DNA of 20,912 bases. Origin: JBIICS01 sp044238735. Its GTDB lineage: Bacteria; Bacteroidota; Bacteroidia; UBA4408. Made by a program: the position numbers and the translations under genes. The stretch lies in assembly GCA_044238735.1 (NCBI GenBank), contig JBIICS010000038.1:1-20912 (forward strand), read 5' to 3'. Shown here one piece after another: positions 6,941 to 14,682 of this stretch; the stretch's first letter is position 1; every line of letters begins with the position of its first letter. The notes beneath the pieces were generated by a model. The model was given only the letters and a program-made list of their open reading frames with translations, searched no databases and was not told the DNA's origin.

Positions 6941-7924
6941 ATGAAATCAGAATTAACACAACTCATTAACAACGCTCAACTTAATCATAAAAAAGCCTAC
7001 GAAATGATGAAGGAAATAGCGGGTGGTAATGTTAATCAGGCACAACTTTCCTCCTTTCTTTCTATCTTTTTAATAAGAGGCCTTTCTTTAGTTGAAATGC
7101 GTGGATTTATTGATTCTTTAAATGAATTAGCTATAAAGATTAATATTCCCTTTAAAACATGCGACATTGTTGGTACTGGAGGAGACGGCAAAAACACTAT
7201 TAATATTTCCACTATTAGCGCTTTAATTGCCGCTGGTGCAGGTGTTAAAGTAACTAAGCACGGCAACTATGGCGTTTCTTCTGTTTCTGGATCTTCTAAT
7301 GTACTAGAATTTATGGGATATGTATTCCCTAAAAGTGAAACTGAAATTTTATATCATTTAGAAAAAAATAATATCGCATTTATTCACGCACCGCTTTTTC
7401 ATCCCTCTCTAAAACACGCCGCAGAAACCAGAAAAAATCTGGGATTACGTTCTTTATTCAATCTTGCAGGACCACTTGTTAATCCTTGTAATCCTTATTA
7501 TAAAGTACTAGGGGTTTATAATCTGGAAACATTTAGATTGTATCATTATTTGCTTCAGGAAAATGAAAGTCCATTTAAATTGATTTATAACCTAGACGGG
7601 TATGATGAGATCTCCTTAACAGATACGGTTAAAATTGGAGACCTAAATGGAGAGCATTATTTTAGACCTGAAGAGCTAGGGTTTAATACTATTAATCCAA
7701 GCGATATCAGCTGCAGCACTAGCATAGAAGATGCAGCCAAATTATTTAAAAAAATTATTAGCAATAACGGAACACAAGCTCAGGAAGACGTATGCATTGC
7801 AAACGCTGCATTAGCGATTAAATTATTTTATCAAACTACCTATAAAGAAGCCTGCGAAAGAGCGAAAGAAAGTTTAAAATCAGGAAATGCCTCAAAAATA
7901 TTAAACAACATTTTAATTCAATAA
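6941..7924 (+). CDS. trpD: anthranilate phosphoribosyltransferase
   Basis: The 327-aa enzyme transfers a phosphoribosyl group from PRPP to anthranilate. The signature GTGGDGKNTINIST starts at residue 78 and KHGNYGVSSVSGSSNVLE at 106-123, which are the PRPP and anthranilate binding segments. RKNLGLRSLFNLAGPLVNP in the middle is also typical. Length is normal. A 40-nt AT-rich gap separates it from trpG, in which I saw no terminator and no clear promoter. The trpC start follows after 2 nt. Confidence 0.97.
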   Translation: MKSELTQLINNAQLNHKKAYEMMKEIAGGNVNQAQLSSFLSIFLIRGLSLVEMRGFIDSLNELAIKINIPFKTCDIVGTGGDGKNTINISTISALIAAGAGVKVTKHGNYGVSSVSGSSNVLEFMGYVFPKSETEILYHLEKNNIAFIHAPLFHPSLKHAAETRKNLGLRSLFNLAGPLVNPCNPYYKVLGVYNLETFRLYHYLLQENESPFKLIYNLDGYDEISLTDTVKIGDLNGEHYFRPEELGFNTINPSDISCSTSIEDAAKLFKKIISNNGTQAQEDVCIANAALAIKLFYQTTYKEACERAKESLKSGNASKILNNILIQ

Positions 7925-7926
7925 AC

Positions 7927-8718
7927 ATGAATGTTCTAAACGAAATAATAGATTATAAAAAAAATTTGGTGGAAGAGAGAAAAAGCCTATATCCGGTAAA
8001 ACTCCTGGAAAGAAGCCCTTTTTTCGATTCACAAACAGTATCCTTAAAAAAATATCTTTTGCGCAGCGATCTTAATGGAATTATTGCAGAATTTAAACGC
8101 AAAAGTCCTTCTAAGGGCTTTATTAATAAATATGCCGATATAGAAAAAGTGAGTGTAGGTTACATGATGGCCGGTGCATCAGCGTTATCTATTTTAACCG
8201 ATGAGAAATATTTTGGTGGGTCCGATAAAGATTTAACCCTTGCAAGAAAATTTAACTACTGTCCATTACTTAGAAAAGAATTTATAATTGACGAGTATCA
8301 AATTATTGAGGCTAAATCTATTGGAGCAGATGCTATTCTGCTTCTGGCAAATGTGTTAAGTAAAAAAAAATTAGCGGATTTCTATGCGTTGGCTCAAAGT
8401 TTAAATATGGAGGCACTGTTCGAGATTCGTGATGAAGAAGAAATTGATAATCTTCCAGCAAACGCTTCTATTGTGGGTATAAACAATCGTAACTTAAAAT
8501 CATTTGAAGTAAGCCTTCAGCAGTCGCTAGATCTGGTTAATCGTTTGCCTTTAGATACAGTAAAAGTATCTGAAAGTGGAATTAGTAAGGCTGAAGATAT
8601 AAAACTACTAAGAGAAAATGGATTTAAGGGTTTTCTAATTGGTGAAACATTTATGCAAAATGCAAATCCTGCCAAGGCCTGCAATCTGTTTATTAATGAA
8701 ATAAAAAAATTAAACTAA
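7927..8718 (+). CDS. trpC: indole-3-glycerol phosphate synthase
   Basis: A 263-aa TIM-barrel enzyme that closes the indole ring (CdRP to indole-3-glycerol phosphate). The catalytic and substrate-binding segment IIAEFKRKSPSKGFI lies at residues 52-66. Further barrel motifs are ALSILTDEKYFGGSDKDL, PLLRKEFIIDEYQI, GADAILLLAN, IVGINNRNLKSFEV, VSESGI and FLIGETFM. It is monofunctional; TrpF is encoded separately. It starts 2 nt after trpD, and the following acetyltransferase gene begins one base after its stop, so these are clearly one transcript. Confidence 0.97.
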   Translation: MNVLNEIIDYKKNLVEERKSLYPVKLLERSPFFDSQTVSLKKYLLRSDLNGIIAEFKRKSPSKGFINKYADIEKVSVGYMMAGASALSILTDEKYFGGSDKDLTLARKFNYCPLLRKEFIIDEYQIIEAKSIGADAILLLANVLSKKKLADFYALAQSLNMEALFEIRDEEEIDNLPANASIVGINNRNLKSFEVSLQQSLDLVNRLPLDTVKVSESGISKAEDIKLLRENGFKGFLIGETFMQNANPAKACNLFINEIKKLN

Positions 8719-8719
8719 T

Positions 8720-9217
8720 ATGAATATTACTTTTCGGAAGGCTGAGACCATCGATATTCCTCTTATTTATGCTCTTGCAGAAGAAACATGGAACGAGCAT
8801 TACATAACTATTGTAACGCAGGACCAAATCAATTATATGCTTAACCTCATGTATAGCGAAACTGCTCTTGAAAAACAAATGACTAATGGGCATGAATTTA
8901 CTTTTGTATTTGTAGAAAATGAACCTGCCGGTTATATTTCCATACATCAAGAAAAAGAAAGTGAATATTTTTTAAACAAATTTTATATTCTAAAGAGATT
9001 TCGAAATCACAAAATAGGAGAAAAGCTTCTAAAATACAGGGAGGATAAACTTGCAGGTAAACTAAAAATAATGCGCTTATTTGTAAACCGCGAGAACTTT
9101 AAATCCATAAATTTCTATTTTAAAACAGGTTTTATTATTGAAAAAATAATAGATCAGCCCATTGGGGAAAACTATTACATGAATGATTTTGTTATGATGA
9201 AGAAATATAATCAATAA
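8720..9217 (+). CDS. GNAT family N-acetyltransferase within the trp operon
   Basis: The 165-aa protein has a GNAT fold. TFVFVENEPAGYISIHQEKES forms the central strands, KFYILKRFRNHKIGEKLL (87-104) contains the acetyl-CoA loop (R95 to G100, an RxxKIG variant), and FVNRENFKSINFYFKTGFIIEK (121-142) is the typical C-terminal motif B. The substrate cannot be told from sequence. The gene begins one base after trpC and ends 17 nt before trpF, on the same strand and with similar base composition, so it is co-transcribed under the trp attenuator. No step of tryptophan synthesis needs an acetyltransferase, so it is either a passenger or has an unrecognised role linked to aromatic metabolism. Confidence 0.85.
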   Translation: MNITFRKAETIDIPLIYALAEETWNEHYITIVTQDQINYMLNLMYSETALEKQMTNGHEFTFVFVENEPAGYISIHQEKESEYFLNKFYILKRFRNHKIGEKLLKYREDKLAGKLKIMRLFVNRENFKSINFYFKTGFIIEKIIDQPIGENYYMNDFVMMKKYNQ

Positions 9218-9234
9218 ATTATTTGTTGGATATA

Positions 9235-9855
9235 ATGAAAATAAAAATTTGCGGTTTAACTAAATTTAATAACATGGAAGAGCTTGTTGGTCTTAATCCT
9301 GATTTTATGGGATTAATTTTTTATAAGCAATCTCCTCGCTATATATACAACTCTAACCATATAGAGCAAATTCAAAAATTTAAGTCGGTTTCTAAGGTTG
9401 GTGTTTTTGTAAATGAAGACTTAAGCATTGTTAAAGAGAAAATAATAGAGTTTAATTTAAACTTTATCCAGCTACACGGCGATGAGGATATTGAGTATAT
9501 TAAAAATATACCTAAAAATGTTGGGATAATAAAGGCCATAAAGATCAAAAACAGAGAAGATATTAGTAGCGCCTCATTATATAAAAATAACTGTGATTTT
9601 ATATTATTTGATACTGCTACTATAAATATGGGGGGATCCGGAACTAAATTTAACTGGGAATGGCTAAACGATTATAATCAGGAAACTCCATTTCTTTTGG
9701 CAGGCGGTATTAGTCTAAACGATATTGAAGAAATAATTGAACTTAAAAAAAGAAATAAAAAATTTGCCGGTGTAGATCTAAACTCAAAATTTGAAATACA
9801 GGCTGGAATAAAAAATATAGAAAATTTAAAACAATTTATATCATGTATCAGGTAA
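9235..9855 (+). CDS. trpF: phosphoribosylanthranilate isomerase
   Basis: A 206-aa TIM-barrel isomerase acting before TrpC. The N-terminus MKIKICGLTKFNN carries the conserved catalytic Cys (C6). Other motifs are PDFMGLIFYKQSPRYI, KVGVFVNE, NFIQLHGDE, FDTATINMGGSGTKFNWEWL with the catalytic Asp, PFLLAGGI, and the phosphate-binding GVDLNSKFE near the C-terminus. The start is set to the ATG at 9235. A TTG four codons upstream is in frame, but the conserved family N-terminus begins at this ATG. The 3' end overlaps trpB by 13 nt, suggesting translational coupling. Confidence 0.95.
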   Translation: MKIKICGLTKFNNMEELVGLNPDFMGLIFYKQSPRYIYNSNHIEQIQKFKSVSKVGVFVNEDLSIVKEKIIEFNLNFIQLHGDEDIEYIKNIPKNVGIIKAIKIKNREDISSASLYKNNCDFILFDTATINMGGSGTKFNWEWLNDYNQETPFLLAGGISLNDIEEIIELKKRNKKFAGVDLNSKFEIQAGIKNIENLKQFISCIR

Positions 9856-11021
9856 ACGAAAAAGGGTTTTATGGTGACTTTGGGGGAGCTTATATTCCCG
9901 AAATGCTTTATGCCAACATTGAAGAAATAAAAAATAGTTATCTGGACTTTATCTCGAGTGCAGGCTTTAAAAATGATTTTAACTATTTGCTTGAAAATTA
10001 TGTTGGAAGGCCCACGCCTTTATACTATGCTAAGCGGCTTTCTGAAAAATATAACTCTACTATTTACCTGAAACGAGAGGATCTTTGCCATACCGGTGCA
10101 CATAAAATTAATAACACCGTTGGTCAGATTCTTTTTGCTAAACACCTCGGTAAGAAAAGAATTATTGCTGAAACCGGAGCTGGACAGCATGGTGTTGCAA
10201 CGGCTACCGTATGTGCACTAATGGGTTTGAAATGCATAATATACATGGGAGAAGTGGATATTAAAAGACAAGCTCCTAATGTTGCTCGTATGAAAATGTT
10301 AGGTGCAGAAGTTGTGGCAGCAACATCAGGAAGTAAAACGCTAAAAGATGCAACCAATGAGGCCATAAGAGACTGGATTAATAACGCAGGCAATACCTAT
10401 TATATTATTGGTTCGGTTGTAGGTCCACATCCATATCCCGATATGGTTGCACGTTTTCAGTCGGTAATTAGCGAAGAAATTAAAAAACAACTTAAGGAAA
10501 AAGAAAATACCGAGAACCCTCATTTTGTTATCGCCTGTGTGGGTGGCGGAAGTAATGCGGCTGGCGCTTTTTATCATTACCTTGATAATACTGATGTTCG
10601 ATTAATAGCTGTTGAGGCTGCCGGCCATGGAATTGATACCGGAAAAAGTGCTGCTACTTCTGTTTTAGGAAGCATCGGAATTATACACGGAAGTAAAACA
10701 CTTCTTATGCAAACAGCAGACGGGCAAATTATAGAGCCGCATTCTATCTCTGCCGGATTAGACTATCCGGGTGTTGGGCCACTTCATGCTCATTTACATA
10801 AAACAAAACGCGCAGATTTTATAAGCATTACGGATGATGATGCTCTTAAAGCTGCTCTTCTCTTAAGTAGATTAGAAGGTATTATACCGGCACTCGAAAC
10901 TGCACATGCCATTGCGGCTCTGGAACCGCTAAAAAATGAAATAAAAAATAAGATTGTTGTGTTGAATTTGTCTGGAAGAGGCGATAAAGATTTAGGAACT
11001 TATATGGAAACTTTAGTTTAA
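9843..11021 (+). CDS. trpB: tryptophan synthase beta subunit
   Basis: A 392-aa PLP enzyme that joins indole and serine to form tryptophan. The PLP lysine is K88 in KREDLCHTGAHKINN, the catalytic glutamate is E110 in IIAETGAGQHGVATA, and the PLP-phosphate loop is VGGGSNAAGAF (233-243). The C-terminal LSGRGDKDL is intact. Length and N-terminus (GFYGDFGGAYIPE) match the classic TrpB1 type that partners TrpA. It begins inside the end of trpF (13-nt overlap) and is followed after 43 AT-rich bases by trpA. Confidence 0.98.
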   Translation: MYQVNEKGFYGDFGGAYIPEMLYANIEEIKNSYLDFISSAGFKNDFNYLLENYVGRPTPLYYAKRLSEKYNSTIYLKREDLCHTGAHKINNTVGQILFAKHLGKKRIIAETGAGQHGVATATVCALMGLKCIIYMGEVDIKRQAPNVARMKMLGAEVVAATSGSKTLKDATNEAIRDWINNAGNTYYIIGSVVGPHPYPDMVARFQSVISEEIKKQLKEKENTENPHFVIACVGGGSNAAGAFYHYLDNTDVRLIAVEAAGHGIDTGKSAATSVLGSIGIIHGSKTLLMQTADGQIIEPHSISAGLDYPGVGPLHAHLHKTKRADFISITDDDALKAALLLSRLEGIIPALETAHAIAALEPLKNEIKNKIVVLNLSGRGDKDLGTYMETLV

Positions 11022-11064
11022 CAAAAAGTAAAATTAAAAACGAATTACGATAAAAAATTTAAAC

Positions 11065-11832
11065 ATGAACAGACTCGACAAATTGTTTTCTGATAATCCA
11101 TCGCATGTTTTATCCATATACTACACAGCAGGATTTCCCGAATTAAATGATACACTTAGAATTGCAAAAGAATTAGAAGATGCAGGAGTAAACATGCTGG
11201 AAATTGGCATACCCTTTAGTGATCCATTGGCTGATGGACCTGTTATACAGGAAAGCAGTACTGCCGCCATTCATAATGGAATGAACATAGAAACTCTTTT
11301 TAAACAAATTAAAGATCTTCGTCATACTGTTTCCCTCCCGGTAGTTCTGATGGGTTATTTTAATCCGGTTTTACAATATGGCTTCGAATTATTCTTAAAG
11401 AGATGCGGTGAATGTGGAATAGATGGTATAATTATTCCCGATTTACCTTTAGATGAGATAGAACATACCTATGGAAAAGTACTTGATAAATATAATATTT
11501 ACAACATTTCTTTAGTTACCCCTCATACGCCAACGGAAAGAATACATACTATCGACAAACTAAGCAAAGGCTTTGTATACTTTGTATCTTCTTCAAGCAT
11601 AACAGGAAATACTTTAGAAAAGAATGATCAACAAGAAGATTATTTTAAACGAATAAAATCACTTCCAATTAAAAACAGCAAACTTATTGGTTTTGGTATT
11701 TCAAACAACAAAACATTTAAAACAGCTTGCGAGTATGCTAACGGGGCAATTATCGGAACAGCCTTTATTAAAGCACTAAAAAACAAACAAAATATTAAGG
11801 AATTTATTCATCATATACTTCACAACGAATGA
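11065..11832 (+). CDS. trpA: tryptophan synthase alpha subunit
   Basis: A 255-aa TIM-barrel subunit that splits indole-3-glycerol phosphate and channels indole to TrpB. Catalytic residues are E46 (MLEIGIPFSDPLADGP) and D57 in the same motif. The segments VLMGYFNPVLQYG, GIIIPDLPLDE, FVYFVSSSSITG and the phosphate-binding IGFGIS are all present. Its TGA overlaps the next ATG by four bases (ATGA), coupling it to the DAHP synthase gene. Confidence 0.97.
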   Translation: MNRLDKLFSDNPSHVLSIYYTAGFPELNDTLRIAKELEDAGVNMLEIGIPFSDPLADGPVIQESSTAAIHNGMNIETLFKQIKDLRHTVSLPVVLMGYFNPVLQYGFELFLKRCGECGIDGIIIPDLPLDEIEHTYGKVLDKYNIYNISLVTPHTPTERIHTIDKLSKGFVYFVSSSSITGNTLEKNDQQEDYFKRIKSLPIKNSKLIGFGISNNKTFKTACEYANGAIIGTAFIKALKNKQNIKEFIHHILHNE

Positions 11833-12842
11833 TAATACAGTTAGAAAATAACCTCTCCGCTGCCTCTATTAATCAGCTGTTAGAACAACTTAAAACAATT
11901 GGATATAAATCCACCGAGGTTAAAACCGCTCATGGACACTACCTGGTGTGCATTGGCCCTTACGATATTGATATAAGAAAAATTGGCAACCTAAAGGGAG
12001 TTAAAGATGTACATCGATTAACCGAACCATATATGCTGGTTTCCTCTAAATGGAAAGTAAACAGAACGGAGATTGATTTAGGCAATGATGTTAAAATTGG
12101 TAATGGTCATTTTTCCATTATGGCAGGTCCTTGTTCGGTGGAAAACGAACAACAGATTGAACTCATTGTTCAGCACCTTGTAAATAACAACATAAAAATT
12201 ATAAGAGGCGGTGTATTTAAACCCCGAAGTTCACCCTATGCCTTTAGAGGACTGGGAATTGACGGCTTAAAAATGTTCCATAGTATTGCAAGAGATAACG
12301 GTTTAAAGGTAATTACCGAGGTAATGGAGGCTGGGCAAATAGAGAAAATGATGGACTTTGTAGATGTATTTCAGGTTGGAGCGCGCAACTCTCAAAATTT
12401 TAATTTGTTGGATGAATTAGGCGGTATCAATAAACCTATACTTTTAAAAAGAGGAATAAGTGGAACTATTGATGAATTATTACAGAGTGCGGAATATATC
12501 TTTTTAAGAGGAAACGAAGAAATTATGCTTTGCGAACGAGGCATCAGAACCTATGAAAATGCATATCGTAACACCTTTGACATAAATGCCATTAGTATCT
12601 TAAAAGAAAAGTCGCATTTACCCGTAATTGCAGATCCCTCGCATGGTATTGGGATTAGAGCTCACGTTTCGCGGGTTGCCTTGGCTGCTGCTGTAGCCGG
12701 AGCTGATGGGCTGATATACGAGGTACATCACACACCCGAGGAAGCTTTAAGCGATGGACAACAAACCCTTAGTTTTGAGGAATCTAATCGTCTGATTAAA
12801 GCATTAAATGAACTTAAACAAATCGAGCTCCATTTAATTTAA
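11829..12842 (+). CDS. aroF: 3-deoxy-7-phosphoheptulonate (DAHP) synthase, type I-beta with N-terminal regulatory domain
   Basis: The 337-aa enzyme catalyses the first shikimate step (PEP plus erythrose 4-phosphate to DAHP). Residues about 95-330 form the barrel, with MAGPCSVE (98-105, metal Cys C102), RGGVFKPRSSPYAFRG (126-141), VGARNSQNF, LLKRG, LCERGIRTYE, ADPSHGIG and IYEVHHTPEEALSDGQQ. An extra N-terminal domain of about 70 residues with KGVKDVHRL resembles the ACT/ferredoxin-like domain of Thermotoga maritima DAHP synthase, where Tyr and Phe inhibit. No chorismate mutase domain is seen. Last gene of the trp operon, so flux into the shikimate pathway is tied to the trp leader. Confidence 0.94.
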   Translation: MIIQLENNLSAASINQLLEQLKTIGYKSTEVKTAHGHYLVCIGPYDIDIRKIGNLKGVKDVHRLTEPYMLVSSKWKVNRTEIDLGNDVKIGNGHFSIMAGPCSVENEQQIELIVQHLVNNNIKIIRGGVFKPRSSPYAFRGLGIDGLKMFHSIARDNGLKVITEVMEAGQIEKMMDFVDVFQVGARNSQNFNLLDELGGINKPILLKRGISGTIDELLQSAEYIFLRGNEEIMLCERGIRTYENAYRNTFDINAISILKEKSHLPVIADPSHGIGIRAHVSRVALAAAVAGADGLIYEVHHTPEEALSDGQQTLSFEESNRLIKALNELKQIELHLI

Positions 12843-12880
12843 CTATATCTAAATAAAAACATTCATTTATTTAAATAAAA

Positions 12881-12908
12881 AAGGTTGAGTTAAAATTAAC
12901 TCAACCTT
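12881..12908. terminator. bidirectional intrinsic terminator between convergent operons
   Basis: AAGGTTGAGTTAA (12881-12893) and TTAACTCAACCTT (12896-12908) form a perfect 13-base inverted repeat. On the - strand it is followed by six T in a row and then ATTT, making a strong terminator for the GIN-domain gene. On the + strand the trailing TTCATTT is a weaker tract, but the hairpin should still end the trp operon, whose last stop lies 39 nt upstream. Confidence 0.88.
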
Positions 12909-12953
12909 CATTTAAGCATTTAATATTTTTTAATATTTCTTCAGTAATAACAA

Positions 12954-14381
12954 TTAATTAAAGGGAATTATGCTAATCCCAACGGTAATTGGATTAACAA
13001 ACGGGCCTTGTCCGTTTTTAAACATTCCTGTTAAATTATACTCGCCAAAAAAAGTGTAATTACCATAACCAATGCGTGCCGTAGCGGAAACTTTATAATC
13101 ATTTAAATTAAAATCGTCGCGCACTTTGTTTTTGAACTTTTTATCGTTTAAATAATAAACCTGTTTTAGATTACCCCCTAAACGATATCCACCCACAACA
13201 CCAAATGCCAGGTGTAAACTTTTTGAAGTATTGTTATTAGTATTAAACTCTAAAAGTGCCGGCACATTTACCCATATGGATTGAAGCCTGTTTTTTCTAT
13301 AATTAGTTGTTGTAGGAACTAATGTAAGTTTATTAACATCAGGAGTAAAGTTATAGGATCCAATCAATCCGTAATTAGACCACTCAAATCCTAATCCGGT
13401 AATCAAATTAATTTTCTCTTGATACAAATTAAAGTCTTTTTCAAACAAATTAACTCTCCAGTTAAATGATCTGCCATAATTTAGTTCCAATTCGGGCCAA
13501 CCAGCAGGCGGATTTAAATCGAAACCATTTTGCATAAGTCCGTTAACTCCCAGTTCCAGTCCAGCCCAGTGATGAAATACATCTTCTTTTTTTGAATCAC
13601 CTGTTGAGTCATCATCATCATCTTCCACTATTATCAATTGATTATCACCAAGTTTTATCCGGGTAGAATCTTTAACTTGTGTTTTACCATTAAAAAGTTC
13701 AAACGAACCAGCCCCACTTACATCTATGTTTTTAATTTTAGGTTCATTCTTGAAAAACATCCCTCCGGCTCCACTTATAGTAGCATTGATTTCTTCTATT
13801 GCATTTATTTTAGCGTCTCCAGAGCCTGAAATATTAGCACTTGTTGTTTGAGTTTCTAAATTTATGGCTTTTAAATCGCCAGCTCCCGAAATATCAACTT
13901 TGTGTTTATTTGCTTTACCGCTTAATTCGATATCCCCCGCACCACTAATTTTAGAATCCACATTATTAGCCTCAACATTAAGTCTTATATCTCCTGCGCC
14001 GGAAACTTTAAGTTTTAAATCATCTGTCTTCAAAGACCCTTCGTTTCTTAGGTCGCTTGCACCGGATAAGTTAATTTCATTAAGTTTAATATACTCAATG
14101 CGTAATTCAACGCCTTTAAGTTTATTCCCCTTTTTTCTGGTAAAACTCAAATTCCCACCTTCTATATTGGATAGTAAATCATCAGCATTACCTGCATCGC
14201 ACTTAATAAATAATTTATTCTGATTGCTTTGAATGATTGTTACATTCTCTGCACCTGTTATTTCTACCGAATTAAAATCCGATAAAGGCCTTTCCTGTTT
14301 TAAATTCTCCTGAGCCAGTAGTCCAGTGAAAATAAATGTACTTACTAAAAGTAATTTTGATTTTAATAAACTTGATTTCAT
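12954..14381 (-). CDS. GIN-domain (DUF2807) protein fused to a C-terminal outer-membrane beta-barrel
   Basis: A 475-aa exported protein. Residues 1-23 look like a signal peptide cut before Q24. Residues about 34-230 are a GIN/DUF2807 beta-helix: after ITGAEN at 41, the turns LSGASD, VSGAGD, ISGAGD, ISGAGD, ISGSGD, ISGAGG and VSGAGS start at 105, 126, 145, 164, 184, 202 and 221, one per 18-21 residues. An acidic linker with five Asp (254-258) and a KKED stretch follows. Residues about 268-475 alternate in the way of an outer-membrane beta-barrel, end in the aromatic IIPFN, and contain repeated aromatic strand ends. I infer a surface beta-helix tethered to an outer-membrane barrel; the ligand is unknown. 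A 50-aa membrane peptide lies 31 nt upstream, and a strong terminator follows. Confidence 0.8.
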   Translation of the reverse strand: MKSSLLKSKLLLVSTFIFTGLLAQENLKQERPLSDFNSVEITGAENVTIIQSNQNKLFIKCDAGNADDLLSNIEGGNLSFTRKKGNKLKGVELRIEYIKLNEINLSGASDLRNEGSLKTDDLKLKVSGAGDIRLNVEANNVDSKISGAGDIELSGKANKHKVDISGAGDLKAINLETQTTSANISGSGDAKINAIEEINATISGAGGMFFKNEPKIKNIDVSGAGSFELFNGKTQVKDSTRIKLGDNQLIIVEDDDDDSTGDSKKEDVFHHWAGLELGVNGLMQNGFDLNPPAGWPELELNYGRSFNWRVNLFEKDFNLYQEKINLITGLGFEWSNYGLIGSYNFTPDVNKLTLVPTTTNYRKNRLQSIWVNVPALLEFNTNNNTSKSLHLAFGVVGGYRLGGNLKQVYYLNDKKFKNKVRDDFNLNDYKVSATARIGYGNYTFFGEYNLTGMFKNGQGPFVNPITVGISIIPFN

Positions 14382-14412
14382 AATTTCTGTTTTTAGATTC
14401 TTTAATTTTTTA

Positions 14413-14565
14413 TTACTGTTTATTTAATGGAGTGCACGTTTTTATTTGAGTTGAATTATTTACTAATCGAAACCTAAAAGTATTTGCAAAGGATGTACTA
14501 ATTAAGAGTATAAAAATCATCATAAGTCCAAATATGATTTTTAATGTAGTATCCGATTTATTCAT
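14413..14565 (-). CDS. small predicted membrane or secreted protein (50 aa)
   Basis: The frame encodes 50 residues, MNKSDTTLKIIFGLMMIFIL and onward, with one hydrophobic helix at about 8-25 followed by a short basic tail with one Cys. It could be a small membrane protein or carry a signal peptide cut near SFA-NT. I chose the ATG at 14565 because a candidate ECF-type promoter would start transcription near 14585, downstream of the longer in-frame starts (ATG at 14592 and TTG at 14613). It lies 31 nt upstream of the GIN-domain gene on the same strand. I do not recognise the family and coding status is uncertain. Confidence 0.42.
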   Translation of the reverse strand: MNKSDTTLKIIFGLMMIFILLISTSFANTFRFRLVNNSTQIKTCTPLNKQ

Positions 14566-14590
14566 AATCTCTTTATATTGGTTTCTATGC

Positions 14591-14622
14591 ATAAGACGTT
14601 TCAGCGCATCCAAAAAGTTACA
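14591..14622 (-). promoter_or_regulatory. candidate ECF-sigma-type promoter for the GIN-domain unit
   Basis: Read on the - strand, TGTAACTT (14622-14615) and CGTCTTAT (14598-14591) are separated by 16 bases. This resembles ECF sigma promoters, with an AAC-containing -35 and a CGTC -10 (compare GGAACTT-N16-TCTGA for E. coli sigma-E and TGAAAC-N16-CGTA for Bacillus SigW). It lies just upstream of the 50-aa peptide and the GIN-domain gene, and differs from the TAnnTTTG sites elsewhere in the window. No sigma factor gene is present nearby. Confidence 0.45.
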
Positions 14623-14682
14623 GGCACACTTGCACTGTTCATGGTTAAGTGTTTAAACCACTGATTAACAGTTAAATAAAAA

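Noticed and set aside
10124..10577. Two - strand frames inside trpB
   Set aside because: They lie entirely within a highly conserved gene and show no recognisable protein signature, so they are shadows.
13864..14223. + strand open frame of 119 codons with repeated SPAPE-like motifs
   Set aside because: It is the antisense of the SGAGD repeats of the GIN-domain gene; the regular repeat codons on the other strand keep this frame open. It has no family resemblance and no promoter.
14566..14613. Longer versions of the small membrane peptide starting at TTG 14613 or ATG 14592
   Set aside because: Both lie at or upstream of the expected transcript start if the ECF-like promoter is used, and the added residues look unlike a protein N-terminus. 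The ATG at 14565 is preferred.
14641..14680. Imperfect hairpin around GTTTAAAC as a terminator of the RsmI-like gene
   Set aside because: The stem is short and bulged, and no T-tract follows on the - strand.
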